A stretch of 37,360 nt of DNA from an uncultured Cellvibrionales bacterium (GCA_913062605.1 CAJXWQ010000019.1:1-37360), one strand, 5' to 3'. Counted from the first letter of the stretch, positions 1-8,550 are shown. Program-made: numbers and translations. Notes: generated by a model not told the origin, from the letters alone.

Positions 1-570
1 CGTTTTTAGGTCAAACTCTCTAAGAACCTGTTGGCACCACTGTTTGATTCGTTCATCGGTGAGATCGAATTGGTTTTCATCATCGATGGCTAGCCCGACA
101 AAATGTTGTTGATCGGGGGTTAATGCTTTTGACTCCTTAAACTCAAACCCGGCTACAGGCCAGTAACCTACAGTTTTGGCACCTTGATTACAGACTTTAG
201 CCCAGAGATACCCCATAGCGTCGAGAAACCAGTCAGGATAACCCTCCTGGTCGCCGAGCCCGAATAGCGCGACTGTTTTTCCGGTGAGATTGAGTGTGTC
301 GATGCCGTCCCAGATATTCTCCCAGTCTTCCTGTAATTCACCATAATCCCAAGTGGGAATGCCCAGTATCAGATAGTCATATTCTTCCATCATGGCGATG
401 GGTTCATCGGCCACATTATAGATGTCGACTTGTGGTTGCCCTTGGAGTGCGTCACTAAGAGAAGCATTCAGCTCGTCACCTATTTTTTCAGCCACCATTT
501 CGGTATAGCAAGTGGATGAACCGTAGAATAGTCCGATCGGTGCATGATTGATGTTGGATGCAGAGCACAT
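1..570 (-). CDS. fldB: Flavodoxin, FldB type (C-terminal end outside window)
   Basis: The frame starts with ATG at 568-570 and stays open to position 1, giving 190 residues with no stop, so the 3' end lies outside the window. It is a long-chain flavodoxin, a small cytosolic FMN electron carrier. The FMN-phosphate loop GSSTCYTE lies near residues 17-24, [13 protein letters not shown] near 71-83 and [12 protein letters not shown] near 104-115. The [13 protein letters not shown] stretch is closer to E. coli FldB than to FldA as I recall them. The N-terminus is about ten residues longer than FldB, but no other Met is available. It begins one base after the trmL stop codon, so the two are probably co-transcribed. 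Confidence 0.9.
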   Translation of the reverse strand, partial: MCSASNINHAPIGLFYGSSTCYTEMVAEKIGDELNASLSDALQGQPQVDIYNVADEPIAMMEEYDYLILGIPTWDYGELQEDWENIWDGIDTLNLTGKTVALFGLGDQEGYPDWFLDAMGYLWAKVCNQGAKTVGYWPVAGFEFKESKALTPDQQHFVGLAIDDENQFDLTDERIKQWCQQVLREFDLKT

Positions 571-1035
571 CTAGACAGCGCCTTCAAAGTCCAATTGACG
601 CCACGCTTCATAGACGATAAGTGCAACGGTATTGGACAGGTTCAGGCTGCGACTTTCTGCTTGCATAGGAATGCGGAGCACCTGTTCTGGTGGTAGCGCA
701 TGACGGAATTCTTGGGAAAGGCCGCGGGTTTCAGGACCAAAAACCAACGTATCTCCTGACTTGAAGGCAATATCGGTATAGCGGGTGTGTCCTTTGGTGC
801 TGATGGCAAATACTCGATCGGGTTGTTCACTTGTCACAAAGGTTTCCCAGTTGGGGTGTACCTTGGCATCTTGCCACTCCCGGTAATCGAGTCCAGCACG
901 TCGTAGCCGTTTGTCATCAAGCTCAAAGCCGAGGGGTTCTATCAAATGCAGAGCAAACCCGGTGTTGGCGCAGAGCCGGATAATATTACCCGTATTCGGT
1001 GGGATTTCGGGTTCAAACAGAACGATATTTAGCAT
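571..1035 (-). CDS. trmL: tRNA (cytidine/uridine(34)-2'-O)-methyltransferase TrmL
   Basis: This 154-aa protein has the usual length of TrmL, a SPOUT-fold enzyme that methylates the 2'-O of the wobble nucleotide in tRNA-Leu isoacceptors using S-adenosylmethionine. The N-terminal [20 protein letters not shown] signature is present. The SAM-binding knot motifs are FGPETRGL near residues 99-106 and [11 protein letters not shown] near 128-138. Translation most likely starts at the ATG at 1033-1035, and no better upstream start was seen. The stop codon touches the fldB start, which suggests one leftward transcript. Family assignment is secure; target specificity is inferred from the family. Confidence 0.95.
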   Translation of the reverse strand: MLNIVLFEPEIPPNTGNIIRLCANTGFALHLIEPLGFELDDKRLRRAGLDYREWQDAKVHPNWETFVTSEQPDRVFAISTKGHTRYTDIAFKSGDTLVFGPETRGLSQEFRHALPPEQVLRIPMQAESRSLNLSNTVALIVYEAWRQLDFEGAV

Positions 1036-1096
1036 GGGGCTGACTTCATTGATAAGAGTGCATATAACTTTCTCTGCGGTATGATGCAGTTTGCTT

Positions 1097-1140
1097 GGTC
1101 AAATGACCAGTAGAGAGCGCAAATGGCTAGGGCTAGCCAT
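1097..1140. promoter_or_regulatory. Two adjacent inverted repeats upstream of the VIT transporter gene
   Basis: In the divergent region between trmL and the VIT-family gene there are two perfect inverted repeats. GGTCA-AA-TGACC lies at 1097-1108 and ATGGCTAG-GG-CTAGCCAT at 1123-1140. The second ends 62 bases before the VIT start. Spacing and symmetry suit binding of a dimeric regulator or a short hairpin leader. I do not recognise either as a Fur, MntR or other known box. Confidence 0.3.
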
Positions 1141-1202
1141 TATGTTGTTATTTTAATGGCAGTGGGAAGCGGTGACTAGCGTGTTAATGGTTTGGAGTAT
1201 TA

Positions 1203-1973
1203 ATGGAAAACCCTGATAGAGAAAATACTATTGAGCACGTCAAAGCTCACCACCACCCTCATTTAATTGCCAAACGGCTAGCCGATGGGCCAGAGTCAAT
1301 TTACCTCAAAGAATTCATCTATGGTGCGGTAGATGGCGCTATTACCACATTTGCCGTTGTGGCCGGTGTGGCGGGTGCAGGCATGTCTGCTGGTGTGATC
1401 ATTATTCTCGGCTTTGCCAATTTGTTGGCCGATGGCTTCAGTATGGCAGTCAGTAATTTTCTCAGTATACGAGCAGAGAATCAGCATCGGACCAAAGTCC
1501 GTCAGATGGAGTTGGCGGAGATTGAACGTTTTCCAGAGGGAGAGAAAGAGGAAGTTCGCCAAATATTTGCCATGAAGGGATTTGAAGGACAATTGCTGGA
1601 AGACGCTGTGGAGGTGATCACTTCTGATACTGAAAAGTGGGTGGATACAATGTTGCAGGAAGAGCATGGTATGACCCTTCAGGAGCATGATGCTTTGAAG
1701 GGTGGCTTGGCGACTTTTTGTGCATTCTGTCTAGTGGGTTTTGTGCCTCTGGGGACTTATGTGGCCAACTGGATTTGGCCTGGCTTTGTGGCTAATCCCT
1801 TCGGTTGGTCCATAGGCTTAACCGCAGTAGCTTTCTTCTGGGTAGGTGCAGTGAAAGGTAAGTTTGTGTCCCATTATTGGCTGTTGTCCGGCCTGGAGAC
1901 GGTGGCTGTAGGTGGCGTTGCCGCTAGTATGGCCTATGGGGTTGGTGTGCTGCTAAAAGGCTTGGTTGGCTAA
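1203..1973 (+). CDS. VIT1/CCC1-family Fe2+/Mn2+ transporter
   Basis: This 256-aa membrane protein belongs to the VIT1/CCC1 family, whose members move ferrous iron or manganese out of the cytoplasm. About five membrane segments are visible. The first two (about residues 38-60 and 63-88) carry the family signature GAVDGAITTFAVVAG and LLADGFSMAVSNFLS. A charged cytoplasmic stretch follows (about 95-160, rich in Glu, matching the metal-binding domain of the family), then three C-terminal helices. The N-terminus has a His-rich patch (HVKAHHHPH). A GGAG element lies just before the ATG at 1203. Its divergent partner is trmL. Which metal it carries cannot be decided from the sequence. Confidence 0.9.
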   Translation: MENPDRENTIEHVKAHHHPHLIAKRLADGPESIYLKEFIYGAVDGAITTFAVVAGVAGAGMSAGVIIILGFANLLADGFSMAVSNFLSIRAENQHRTKVRQMELAEIERFPEGEKEEVRQIFAMKGFEGQLLEDAVEVITSDTEKWVDTMLQEEHGMTLQEHDALKGGLATFCAFCLVGFVPLGTYVANWIWPGFVANPFGWSIGLTAVAFFWVGAVKGKFVSHYWLLSGLETVAVGGVAASMAYGVGVLLKGLVG

Positions 1974-2005
1974 GTGATTGTCTGAGACATAGAGCTTTAT
2001 CCGTA

Positions 2006-2521
2006 TCAGATATTTTCCATCTCCACCATTAAATCATCAGAGAGTGATTCCAGCTCATCTTGAAGTTGATCTTTATTAAGGGCAGAGCCTGGGAGCCGTA
2101 CTTTTGCTGTGGCTCGGAATAATATTTCTGAGCTCATGGGTGCATCTTCACAATTAGTGCTGAGTTCTTCCACATTCACATGTAGGCGAGCCAGAAGGGA
2201 AGAGAGTTCGCCAACAATACCGGGCCGGTCATTGCCTACTACGGAGAATATAAGGTGTTCACCCATTACTGGTTCAGCACCCGTGCTGGCTTCACCGCTG
2301 ACCCGAATGCCCTGACTATTAAGTTCGTTTAATGCAGACAACAGCGTGGATTGCTTTTCCTCGGCAATATCTACCAACAAAATACCGGCGAACTTTCCGG
2401 CTAAGCGAGACATATTACTTTCCAGCCAATTACCACCATTCGTAGTGACCACGTCAGCCACTTTTTCAATAATGCCCGGGCGGTCATCTGCAATAATGGT
2501 GAGAGCGAGATAATGGTTCAT
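2006..2521 (-). CDS. gcvR: GcvR-like protein with two ACT domains
   Basis: The 171-aa protein is made of two ACT domains, about residues 4-80 and 90-165. Each begins with the typical strand plus ligand loop, IIADDRPGIIEKVADVV and VVGNDRPGIVGELSSLL. This architecture and length match GcvR, the glycine-responsive partner that represses the glycine cleavage operon by binding GcvA in enterobacteria. No gcv genes are in the window, so the regulatory target is unknown and the symbol is provisional. It is convergent with the VIT gene, with 32 bases between them. Confidence 0.8.
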   Translation of the reverse strand: MNHYLALTIIADDRPGIIEKVADVVTTNGGNWLESNMSRLAGKFAGILLVDIAEEKQSTLLSALNELNSQGIRVSGEASTGAEPVMGEHLIFSVVGNDRPGIVGELSSLLARLHVNVEELSTNCEDAPMSSEILFRATAKVRLPGSALNKDQLQDELESLSDDLMVEMENI

Positions 2522-2656
2522 GGCTGGGTCATCCTGATGGCTGGTTTGATGGCAGTGTACCCGGATATTATGCCGTATCAGTTATGGCCTGGGAACGTCA
2601 GGATAAAACAAGTATCCAATGGGTGACTGTTAGAAGTGTAGGGTAGGGAGAGGTCA

Positions 2657-3484
2657 ATGATAAATACACGATTTATGTTGTTAGTACTGTTGTGCTGTAT
2701 CGGTTTCGGTTTCGGTATCGGTATCAGTTCAACGGTTAGTGCGCAGGAAGGAGTGCCCCAGGGCGTGCTTCAGGGCTCTCATCGGACCCCGGAATTTGTG
2801 CTGCGAGATCAATACCGTCATCCACTGGAAACATTGGCATTTTTTGGTGTGGAGTCAGGAATGACGGTGGTGGAAATCTGGCCGGGAAAGGGCTGGTATA
2901 CCGAGATACTGGTACCCTACGTGGGTGATGGTGCTTTTTATGCGGCTCACTTTCCCACGGGCGTTGGTGTGGATTATTACGATAAAAATCACACGCTATT
3001 TGTTAAAAAACTCGCTGTACACCCCGAGGTCTACCGTCGTGTCAACATGGCTTCTTTTGACCCTAAACGTAATCAGTTAACGGTGCCCAAAGGCAGTGTT
3101 GATCAGGTGCTGACGTTTCGCAATGTTCACAACTGGTTGCGTTCAGAGAGTGAGGCCAGTGCCTTTGAGTTGTTTTACAAAGCGTTAAAACCGGGTGGTG
3201 TGTTGGGGGTTGTTGAGCATCGTGCATTGGAGGGTACTGATTGGGAGGCTATGAAAACCAGTGGTTATATGACTGAGCAATATGTCATTAACCTGGCTCA
3301 AAAGGCTGGGTTTGTGTTGGAGGCAACATCAGACATTAACAGTAACCGGAAAGATACCAAGGGCCATCCAAGGGGCGTTTGGACACTACCGCCCACGTTG
3401 CGGTTAAAAGAGCAGGATCGTGATAAATATTTAGCCATTGGCGAAAGTGATCGTATGACATTGAAATTTAGGAAGCCGGAATAG
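2657..3484 (+). CDS. Secreted class I SAM-dependent methyltransferase-like protein (COG4798 type)
   Basis: The 275-aa product begins with a clear Sec signal peptide: a hydrophobic core to about residue 24 and probable cleavage after VSA near residue 29. The mature part has a Rossmann methyltransferase fold with motif I VVEIWPGKGWYTEIL near residues 71-85, preceded by the family segment RHPLETLAFFGVESGMT. This matches the predicted periplasmic methyltransferases of COG4798. Its substrate is unknown, and how SAM would reach an exported enzyme is an open question for the whole family. It is followed 3 bases later by the YheU gene, so the two may share a transcript. Confidence 0.8.
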   Translation: MINTRFMLLVLLCCIGFGFGIGISSTVSAQEGVPQGVLQGSHRTPEFVLRDQYRHPLETLAFFGVESGMTVVEIWPGKGWYTEILVPYVGDGAFYAAHFPTGVGVDYYDKNHTLFVKKLAVHPEVYRRVNMASFDPKRNQLTVPKGSVDQVLTFRNVHNWLRSESEASAFELFYKALKPGGVLGVVEHRALEGTDWEAMKTSGYMTEQYVINLAQKAGFVLEATSDINSNRKDTKGHPRGVWTLPPTLRLKEQDRDKYLAIGESDRMTLKFRKPE

Positions 3485-3487
3485 CTC

Positions 3488-3748
3488 ATGATTGAAGTTC
3501 CCTTAGCTCGAATTTCAGACGATATTCTCAATGCAATTATTGAGGACTTTATTGCCCGTGAGGGTACAGACTATGGTTCCTCTGAGGTGGCTTTCGAGAC
3601 AAAAATTCAGCAAGTAACAAGGCAAATTGAGCGGGGTGATGTAGTGATAACGTTTGACCCTGAAACGGAAAGCTGTAACTTGCTGACCAAACACCAGTTT
3701 CAGCGCTTTCAGCAAGAGCAACGACTGCAACAAGAACAACAATCTTAA
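3488..3748 (+). CDS. yheU: YheU family protein (UPF0270)
   Basis: This 86-aa protein matches the YheU family: IPL-type start (IEVPLARIS), the core signature FIAREGTDYG and the VTRQIERGDVVITFD segment. E. coli YheU is about 72 aa; this copy has an extra Gln/Glu-rich tail (QRFQQEQRLQQEQQ). The biochemical role of the family is not established. It lies 3 bases after the methyltransferase-like gene and 11 bases before the hydrolase gene, so the three probably form one transcription unit. Confidence 0.85.
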   Translation: MIEVPLARISDDILNAIIEDFIAREGTDYGSSEVAFETKIQQVTRQIERGDVVITFDPETESCNLLTKHQFQRFQQEQRLQQEQQS

Positions 3749-3759
3749 GCAAGCCAGCA

Positions 3760-4395
3760 ATGAATTATTTGATTGATCAACCCGCCGCAGGGAAAAGCTC
3801 TTACGGTACATTAATATTTGCCCATGGTGCTGGTGCGCCCATGGACAGTGATTATATGCAGTCACTGACTGCAGAACTCAATGCTGCTGGTATAGCGGTG
3901 GCACGCTTTGAATTTCCCTATATGCAGCAGCGACGGGAGACAGACAAAAAACGACCCCCGGATCGTGCACCGATACTGCTAGATTGCTGGCGTGAAGTTT
4001 ATGGCGAGCTTTTAAACTGTACAGAGTTACCCCAGCCACTCTTGATTGGTGGTAAATCCATGGGAGGCCGGATGGCCAGTATGGTCGCCGATGAGTTAGG
4101 TGTGGCAGGTCTTTGCTGTTTTGGTTATCCCTTTCATGCGCCGGGAAAACCAGAAAAAATGCGCACTGAACACTTACTTACCATTAATACACCCACCTTA
4201 ATTTTTCAGGGTACCCGAGACCCTTTTGGCAAGCCCAATGAGTTGGCCCCAGTTCCTTTTAGCGATGCGATAAAAATACACTGGCTGGAAGATGGCGATC
4301 ATGATTTAAAGCCACGCAAACTATCGGGTTTACTTCAGCAGGAACACTTGAAAACGGTCGCCGCTCTGGTCTCAGAGTTAGCTCGCCCTAGCTGA
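3760..4395 (+). CDS. Alpha/beta hydrolase of the KANL3/Tex30 type
   Basis: The 211-aa protein is a compact cytosolic alpha/beta hydrolase. The oxyanion loop is FAHGAGAPMDSDYM near residues 20-33. The nucleophile elbow is GGKSMGGR near 97-104 with Ser100. The probable acid is Asp154 (GTRDPFG) and the probable base His181 (GDHDLK). This set is typical of the dienelactone-hydrolase-like KANL3/Tex30 group, whose bacterial members are uncharacterised. No cap domain is visible. It is the third gene of the rightward row starting at 2657. Confidence 0.85.
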   Translation: MNYLIDQPAAGKSSYGTLIFAHGAGAPMDSDYMQSLTAELNAAGIAVARFEFPYMQQRRETDKKRPPDRAPILLDCWREVYGELLNCTELPQPLLIGGKSMGGRMASMVADELGVAGLCCFGYPFHAPGKPEKMRTEHLLTINTPTLIFQGTRDPFGKPNELAPVPFSDAIKIHWLEDGDHDLKPRKLSGLLQQEHLKTVAALVSELARPS

Positions 4396-4483
4396 AGGTG
4401 ACAGGGGGTGATAAAGGTAAAGGGAATGATAAAGGAGAGTTAGGTTTACCAGTGGTGAGGTTTTTTCAGGGGGCAGAAACTTA

Positions 4484-4500
4484 CCACCTTCATGAGGTGG
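4484..4500. repeat. Small hairpin in the convergent gap
   Basis: CCACCT and AGGTGG flank a 5-base loop in the 182-base gap between the convergent hydrolase gene and the gene ending at 4578. There is no T tract on either side, so I cannot call it a rho-independent terminator. The rest of the gap shows only short imperfect direct repeats. Confidence 0.3.
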
Positions 4501-4577
4501 ATATTTCCAGTGGCCGTCTCCCAGTGGCAATGTCCGAGTGATAATGCCTAATCAGTGGTGACTAATCAGGACTTAAC

Positions 4578-5273
4578 TCAGGACTCAACCAGCTTGGAGA
4601 TTGCCGCCAGTGCTTCCGGATCTTGCGCCTTGATCTTGTTGGCGATGTGATGCTGGAAGAAATACCGGAAAGACTCTTCTGCTTTAGCAGGGTAGAGGCT
4701 CTCATCACCTGGCAGCACGGGTGTACTGACAACTTTATCGTCGTCAATAAGCATGCCTTCTAGCGCACCATCAGAGTGGAGTCGCCAGCTGACTACTTCC
4801 TTCAATATGATGTTTTTAAAACCATCATTTGAAAGTACCGCATGAGTGCCAATGGTGTCTGGAATTTCCTGCACCACGTCACGGCCAGTATCACAGTCGA
4901 ATTCATAGTATTCGGCTGCAGTTTCCAGCTCCATGACTTTGTGAATAGGCGCTTCGAAAAACACTTCGTCAATGCCCGGATCGTAATAACCTTCCCAGTG
5001 ACCGTTAAGTGGATCCTGTATTTCAGTGCACGGCATAATGTCATCCAGCCATGGCACAAGACCTACTATTTCGCCATCTGCCCGCAGTGCCCAACACAAG
5101 ACTTTAATACTGAAAAACTTGGATGGGTGAGACTCGTTGGAATAGATCATTTCAAGACCATCGAGCTCAGGGGCGAGACGAATAATGCGACGGTTGAGAG
5201 GGGAAGAGAAAGACTCCCCGGTGAAGAGGTCGACCACATTATCTGTGTTGTGGCCTGATGTTGAGGTAGTCAT
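4578..5273 (-). CDS. Unrecognised protein with an internal duplication
   Basis: I do not recognise this 231-aa acidic protein; it has no signal peptide or membrane segment. The start at 5273 is chosen because an AGGAGGCG ribosome site lies at 5279-5286. A longer frame from 5309 would translate that site itself. Two stretches about 100 residues apart resemble each other: residues 52-78 (with SIKVLCWALRADGEIVGLVP) and 153-179 (with ILKEVVSWRLHSDGALEGML). They share K-x(3-4)-W-x-L-x-x-DG-x-[IL]-x-G. This suggests a two-lobed protein that arose by tandem duplication. The gene stands alone between a convergent hydrolase gene and a divergent GGCT-like gene. Confidence 0.75.
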   Translation of the reverse strand: MTTSTSGHNTDNVVDLFTGESFSSPLNRRIIRLAPELDGLEMIYSNESHPSKFFSIKVLCWALRADGEIVGLVPWLDDIMPCTEIQDPLNGHWEGYYDPGIDEVFFEAPIHKVMELETAAEYYEFDCDTGRDVVQEIPDTIGTHAVLSNDGFKNIILKEVVSWRLHSDGALEGMLIDDDKVVSTPVLPGDESLYPAKAEESFRYFFQHHIANKIKAQDPEALAAISKLVES

Positions 5274-5417
5274 AATACGCCTCCTCAAATGGTAGTTAGA
5301 CAAAGGCACGTATGTAGAGTTTCTTATCGTGCCAGAATCCTGAGTGGTGGACAGGATTCTGTGGCCACCACACTACATAAGGTACTACCGATCATCTAAA
5401 AGCACAATACCTAGGGT

Positions 5418-5894
5418 ATGATTTTTGTGAGCTACTATTTTGCCTACGGTTCAAACATGAATTCTGAGCGTATGTCAGCACGTGATCTACAGGTTTTAAG
5501 CGCCTGCTCTGGGTGGCTGGAAGGCTTTGGTTTGCGCTTCAATAAACGATCACGCCGTGATGCAACACTTGCCTGTGCCAATGTGGTTTATGCGCCTGGA
5601 GAGCGTGTGGAAGGCGTGCTGTATCATTTGGCTACGCCAACAGAAATTATCAAGCTTGACCCTCATGAGGGGACGCCGTTTATGTATAGCCGAGAGTTGT
5701 TTCAGGTACAGACCATTTCCAGCCTGCTTCCCGCATGGACGTATATCGCCAACCCTGCGGTCATAGACAACACCATCAGGCCTGCGCGTTGGTACGTAGA
5801 ACACCTGTTGGCAGGAAAAGCATTTCTTACACCAGAGTACTGGGATCGTATTGACCAAACGCCTTGTCGGGAGGCTGTCGATGTCATCTGGTAA
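5418..5894 (+). CDS. Gamma-glutamylcyclotransferase-like protein
   Basis: The 158-aa protein has the GGCT fold signature YFAYGSNMN at residues 7-15, which binds the gamma-glutamyl carboxylate, and a candidate catalytic Glu84 in the DPHEG segment. Enzymes of this fold release 5-oxoproline from gamma-glutamyl amines or peptides. The exact substrate is not readable. The stop codon lies 11 bases past the epmC start, so the genes overlap and are translationally linked. An in-frame GTG at 5427 is an alternative start. Confidence 0.85.
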   Translation: MIFVSYYFAYGSNMNSERMSARDLQVLSACSGWLEGFGLRFNKRSRRDATLACANVVYAPGERVEGVLYHLATPTEIIKLDPHEGTPFMYSRELFQVQTISSLLPAWTYIANPAVIDNTIRPARWYVEHLLAGKAFLTPEYWDRIDQTPCREAVDVIW

Positions 5895-6438
5895 CCGTTT
5901 GGTGGCTGCAATAAGCGCAGCTCAATTGGTCACAACCTTTAACTGCTTGTTTACTGATACCTTCAATACACGGTTGGAGAGTGGGGGTGAGGAACCTATT
6001 TATCTGCCTTCTAATGCTACTTGTGATTACCATCGCCTGATTTTTCGCAGTGACTACATATCCAGTGCACTTCATGAAATTTCCCACTGGTGTATTGCTG
6101 GAGAGCAGCGCAGACAGATTGTGGACTTTGGATATTGGTATAACCCCGATGGCCGGACAGAGGTTCAGCAGCGAACTTTCGAACAAGTGGAAGTAAAACC
6201 CCAGGCGATGGAGTGGATTTTCTCCGTGGCAGCGGGACATTCTTTTAATATCAGTGCTGATAATTTGTCGGCTGATATTGGTGCCAGCCAGGAATTTATG
6301 GACTTGGTTGTTCAGCAGGCCGTGGCGTGGTGTGCTTCACCCATGCCTTCCCGTGCAGCAGCATTTACGCGGGCACTTTCTGAGCACTTTAATACCCAGC
6401 CATTCTGTGCGGACCATTACCGTAAGTCTTTTATCTGA
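5881..6438 (+). CDS. epmC: Elongation factor P hydroxylase EpmC
   Basis: The 185-aa product matches EpmC (YfcM), the iron-dependent enzyme that hydroxylates the beta-lysyl-lysine of elongation factor P. The metal site is visible as HEISHWC near residues 65-71, and the GRTEVQQ segment near 91-97 offers a further acidic ligand. The start at 5881 is preferred because GGGAGG lies 6-8 bases upstream. An ATG 30 bases earlier would add residues encoded by that ribosome site. The stop TGA shares one base with the next ATG. Neither epmA, epmB nor efp is in the window. Confidence 0.9.
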   Translation: MSSGNRLVAAISAAQLVTTFNCLFTDTFNTRLESGGEEPIYLPSNATCDYHRLIFRSDYISSALHEISHWCIAGEQRRQIVDFGYWYNPDGRTEVQQRTFEQVEVKPQAMEWIFSVAAGHSFNISADNLSADIGASQEFMDLVVQQAVAWCASPMPSRAAAFTRALSEHFNTQPFCADHYRKSFI

Positions 6439-7364
6439 TGTCGTCTCCTCTCTATCTGATCGATGCATCGATTTATATTTTTCGTTATTATTTTGGATTA
6501 CCTGAAAACTGGCGTAGCCAAGAGGGGTATCCCACTCAGGCAGTTTACGGGTATCTGAAATTTTTATTATCACTGATAGAAAAAGAGTCGCCTGAATATA
6601 TTGCTGTGGCTTTCGATGAGAGTCTGGGAAATTGCTTTCGAAATCAGATTTACCCGGCTTATAAGGAAAATCGAGTGTTGCCAGATGAGGCGTTGGCATT
6701 CCAGCTCAATGCCTGTGTGGAAGTGACGGGTATTTTGGGCGTCATCGGACTTGCCAGCGATACCCACGAAGCGGATGACATTATTGGCACGCTTGCCAAA
6801 CGTGGAGGTCAAATGAATGGCCGCCAAGTTATTGTGGTGAGCCGAGATAAGGATCTCATGCAGTTGGTTGGCGCTAATGATCTGATTTGGGACTATGGGC
6901 AAGCTGAGCCGCAAGATCGAATGGCCATTATGGGGCGCATGGGTGTTTGGCCTGAACAATTGGCGGACTATTTAGCACTGGTGGGAGACAGTATTGATAA
7001 TATTCCCGGTGTTCCAGGTGTAGGGGCCAAAACAGCTGCCGCACTACTCAAGTATTTTGGAAGTCTTCGTGCACTGTTACAGGCTGGTGAATTGATAGCG
7101 GAGGTACCTGTTAGAGGTGCGAAAAATCTGCCTGCTAAAATTGATGCCTATAGAGAACAAATTCTTATGGCAAGAAAGCTCACTAAAATCGCGGAAGATG
7201 CTCCACTGGGTAATGTTGATATGAATACTGAGGCGAATATAGAGTTAAAGCGTCAGCCAATAGCACTGGATGCTTTGACCGATTTCTGCCAACGTATGGG
7301 GCTTGGTGAGCATCTATTATCCAAAGTAGAAAGATTGGTTGATGGTGTGGAAAGTGCTCAATGA
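6438..7364 (+). CDS. 5'-3' exonuclease / flap endonuclease (PolA N-domain type)
   Basis: The 308-aa protein is a stand-alone member of the family that forms the 5'-nuclease domain of DNA polymerase I. Metal-binding acids are in place: LIDASIY (Asp9), AFDES, EADDIIG, SRDKDL and GDSIDN, followed by the helix-three-turn-helix NIPGVPGVGAKTAAALL. It would cleave 5' flaps in replication or repair. It is longer than E. coli Xni (about 251 aa), so I do not give that symbol, though it is the obvious comparison. Its ATG overlaps the epmC stop as TGATG, and it ends 16 bases before the pdxB start. Confidence 0.88.
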   Translation: MSSPLYLIDASIYIFRYYFGLPENWRSQEGYPTQAVYGYLKFLLSLIEKESPEYIAVAFDESLGNCFRNQIYPAYKENRVLPDEALAFQLNACVEVTGILGVIGLASDTHEADDIIGTLAKRGGQMNGRQVIVVSRDKDLMQLVGANDLIWDYGQAEPQDRMAIMGRMGVWPEQLADYLALVGDSIDNIPGVPGVGAKTAAALLKYFGSLRALLQAGELIAEVPVRGAKNLPAKIDAYREQILMARKLTKIAEDAPLGNVDMNTEANIELKRQPIALDALTDFCQRMGLGEHLLSKVERLVDGVESAQ

Positions 7365-7380
7365 AGAGAAGTGTTACAGA

Positions 7381-8538
7381 ATGAAAATAGTTGCGGACGA
7401 GAATATGCCATTGGTTCGGGAGATGTTTTCTCCCTATGGCGAAGTGGTGACTTATCCTGGTCGAGAATTAACCGCAGAGCATGTGTGGGATGCCGATGTA
7501 TTGTTGGTTCGTTCAGTGACGTTGGTGAACTCGAGTTTGTTGGAGGGTAGCAGGGTCAAATTTGTGGGGTCTGCCACCATTGGGGTTGACCATGTAGATC
7601 AGCATTATTTGGCCCAGCGTGGGATCCGTTTTGCTAATGCCCCCGGCTGTAACGCCAATTCAGTTGTCCAGTATGTGCTCTCGGTACTTTTTACGCTGCG
7701 TCCTGACTGGATGGAGCAAACTATAGGTATTGTGGGCTGCGGCAATGTGGGTGGCCGGCTGTATCGGATGTTGATCGAGCTGGGGATTAGCTGCCGCTGT
7801 TATGATCCTTTTTTAACCAGGGAGCAAATACCTGATTTGGTATCTTTTAACGATGTTCTTCAATCTGATGTGCTGTGTTTACACACACCGCTATCTACAG
7901 AGGGCTCTTTTCCTACGTACCATCTTTTTGATGAAGGCGTTCTGGCTCAACTCTCATCAAAGACATTGTTGATCAATGCCGGTCGAGGCGCCGTGGTGGA
8001 CAATGCGGCGTTGCTTCGTCTATTGCCGGATAAATCATGGCAGGTGGCACTGGATGTTTGGGAGCAGGAGCCTGATATTGCACTGCCACTGCTGGAGCAG
8101 GTGGATATCGGAACCCCCCATATTGCTGGCTACAGTGATGATGGCAAGGTTAATGGAACAGAGATGATTCGGGATGCATTTTGTGCTTGGCAGGGGCAGG
8201 GTGTTCCTGAAACAGCCTCAAGGCCAGATCAGCCCGTTCAGGTGACGGCTTCCTACTTAGCCCAAGCGGTGTTGGCTACTTATAATGTGGCCGAGGAAGA
8301 CCAGCGAATGAGGCAGGCTCTGCTAGCTGAAAGTACCGGTCTAGTTGAAAGTACCGGTCTAGTTGAAAGTACTGGTCTAGTTGAAAGTACTGGTCTAGCT
8401 GAAAGTACCGATGTGCCCAGTGTCTTTGATCGGCTCCGCAAGACTTATCCACAACGCCTGGAGTTTCAGCATTATCGGGTTGGGGGCACGCCAAGCGAGC
8501 AGTTGAGCCGGCAATTATCTGTATTAGGGTTTAGCTGA
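7381..8538 (+). CDS. pdxB: Erythronate-4-phosphate dehydrogenase PdxB
   Basis: PdxB oxidises 4-phosphoerythronate in the DXP-dependent vitamin B6 pathway. The 385-aa protein has the Rossmann motif GIVGCGNVGG near residues 116-125 and the D-2-hydroxyacid dehydrogenase triad Arg202 (NAGRG), Glu230 (WEQEP) and His247 (TPHIAG). A C-terminal PdxB dimerisation domain follows. The start MKIVADENMP at 7381 fits the family and has a GAAGAGAAG stretch upstream; a start at 7339 would overlap the preceding gene. Oddity: residues 315-344 are five copies of a six-residue unit L-[AV]-E-S-T-G encoded by an 18-bp tandem repeat inside the dimerisation domain. Confidence 0.93.
   Translation: MKIVADENMPLVREMFSPYGEVVTYPGRELTAEHVWDADVLLVRSVTLVNSSLLEGSRVKFVGSATIGVDHVDQHYLAQRGIRFANAPGCNANSVVQYVLSVLFTLRPDWMEQTIGIVGCGNVGGRLYRMLIELGISCRCYDPFLTREQIPDLVSFNDVLQSDVLCLHTPLSTEGSFPTYHLFDEGVLAQLSSKTLLINAGRGAVVDNAALLRLLPDKSWQVALDVWEQEPDIALPLLEQVDIGTPHIAGYSDDGKVNGTEMIRDAFCAWQGQGVPETASRPDQPVQVTASYLAQAVLATYNVAEEDQRMRQALLAESTGLVESTGLVESTGLVESTGLAESTDVPSVFDRLRKTYPQRLEFQHYRVGGTPSEQLSRQLSVLGFS
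8323..8412 (+). repeat. 18-bp tandem repeat, five units, inside pdxB
   Basis: Five contiguous 18-base units start at 8323, 8341, 8359, 8377 and 8395, each in the pdxB frame. The unit is CTAG[CT]TGAAAGTAC[CT]GGT; the last unit ends GAT. Units 3 and 4 are identical, which indicates recent slippage or unequal exchange. Because 18 is divisible by 3, copy-number change would lengthen or shorten the protein without a frameshift. Confidence 0.97.
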
Positions 8539-8550
8539 ACTATTTAGTAG

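Noticed and set aside
5274..5309. Twelve extra N-terminal codons of the unknown protein ending at 4578
   Set aside because: They overlap a strong AGGAGG ribosome site that serves the ATG at 5273.
8276..8494. Complement frame with repeated YFQLD units
   Set aside because: It is only the antisense of the pdxB minisatellite; pdxB is clearly the coding strand.
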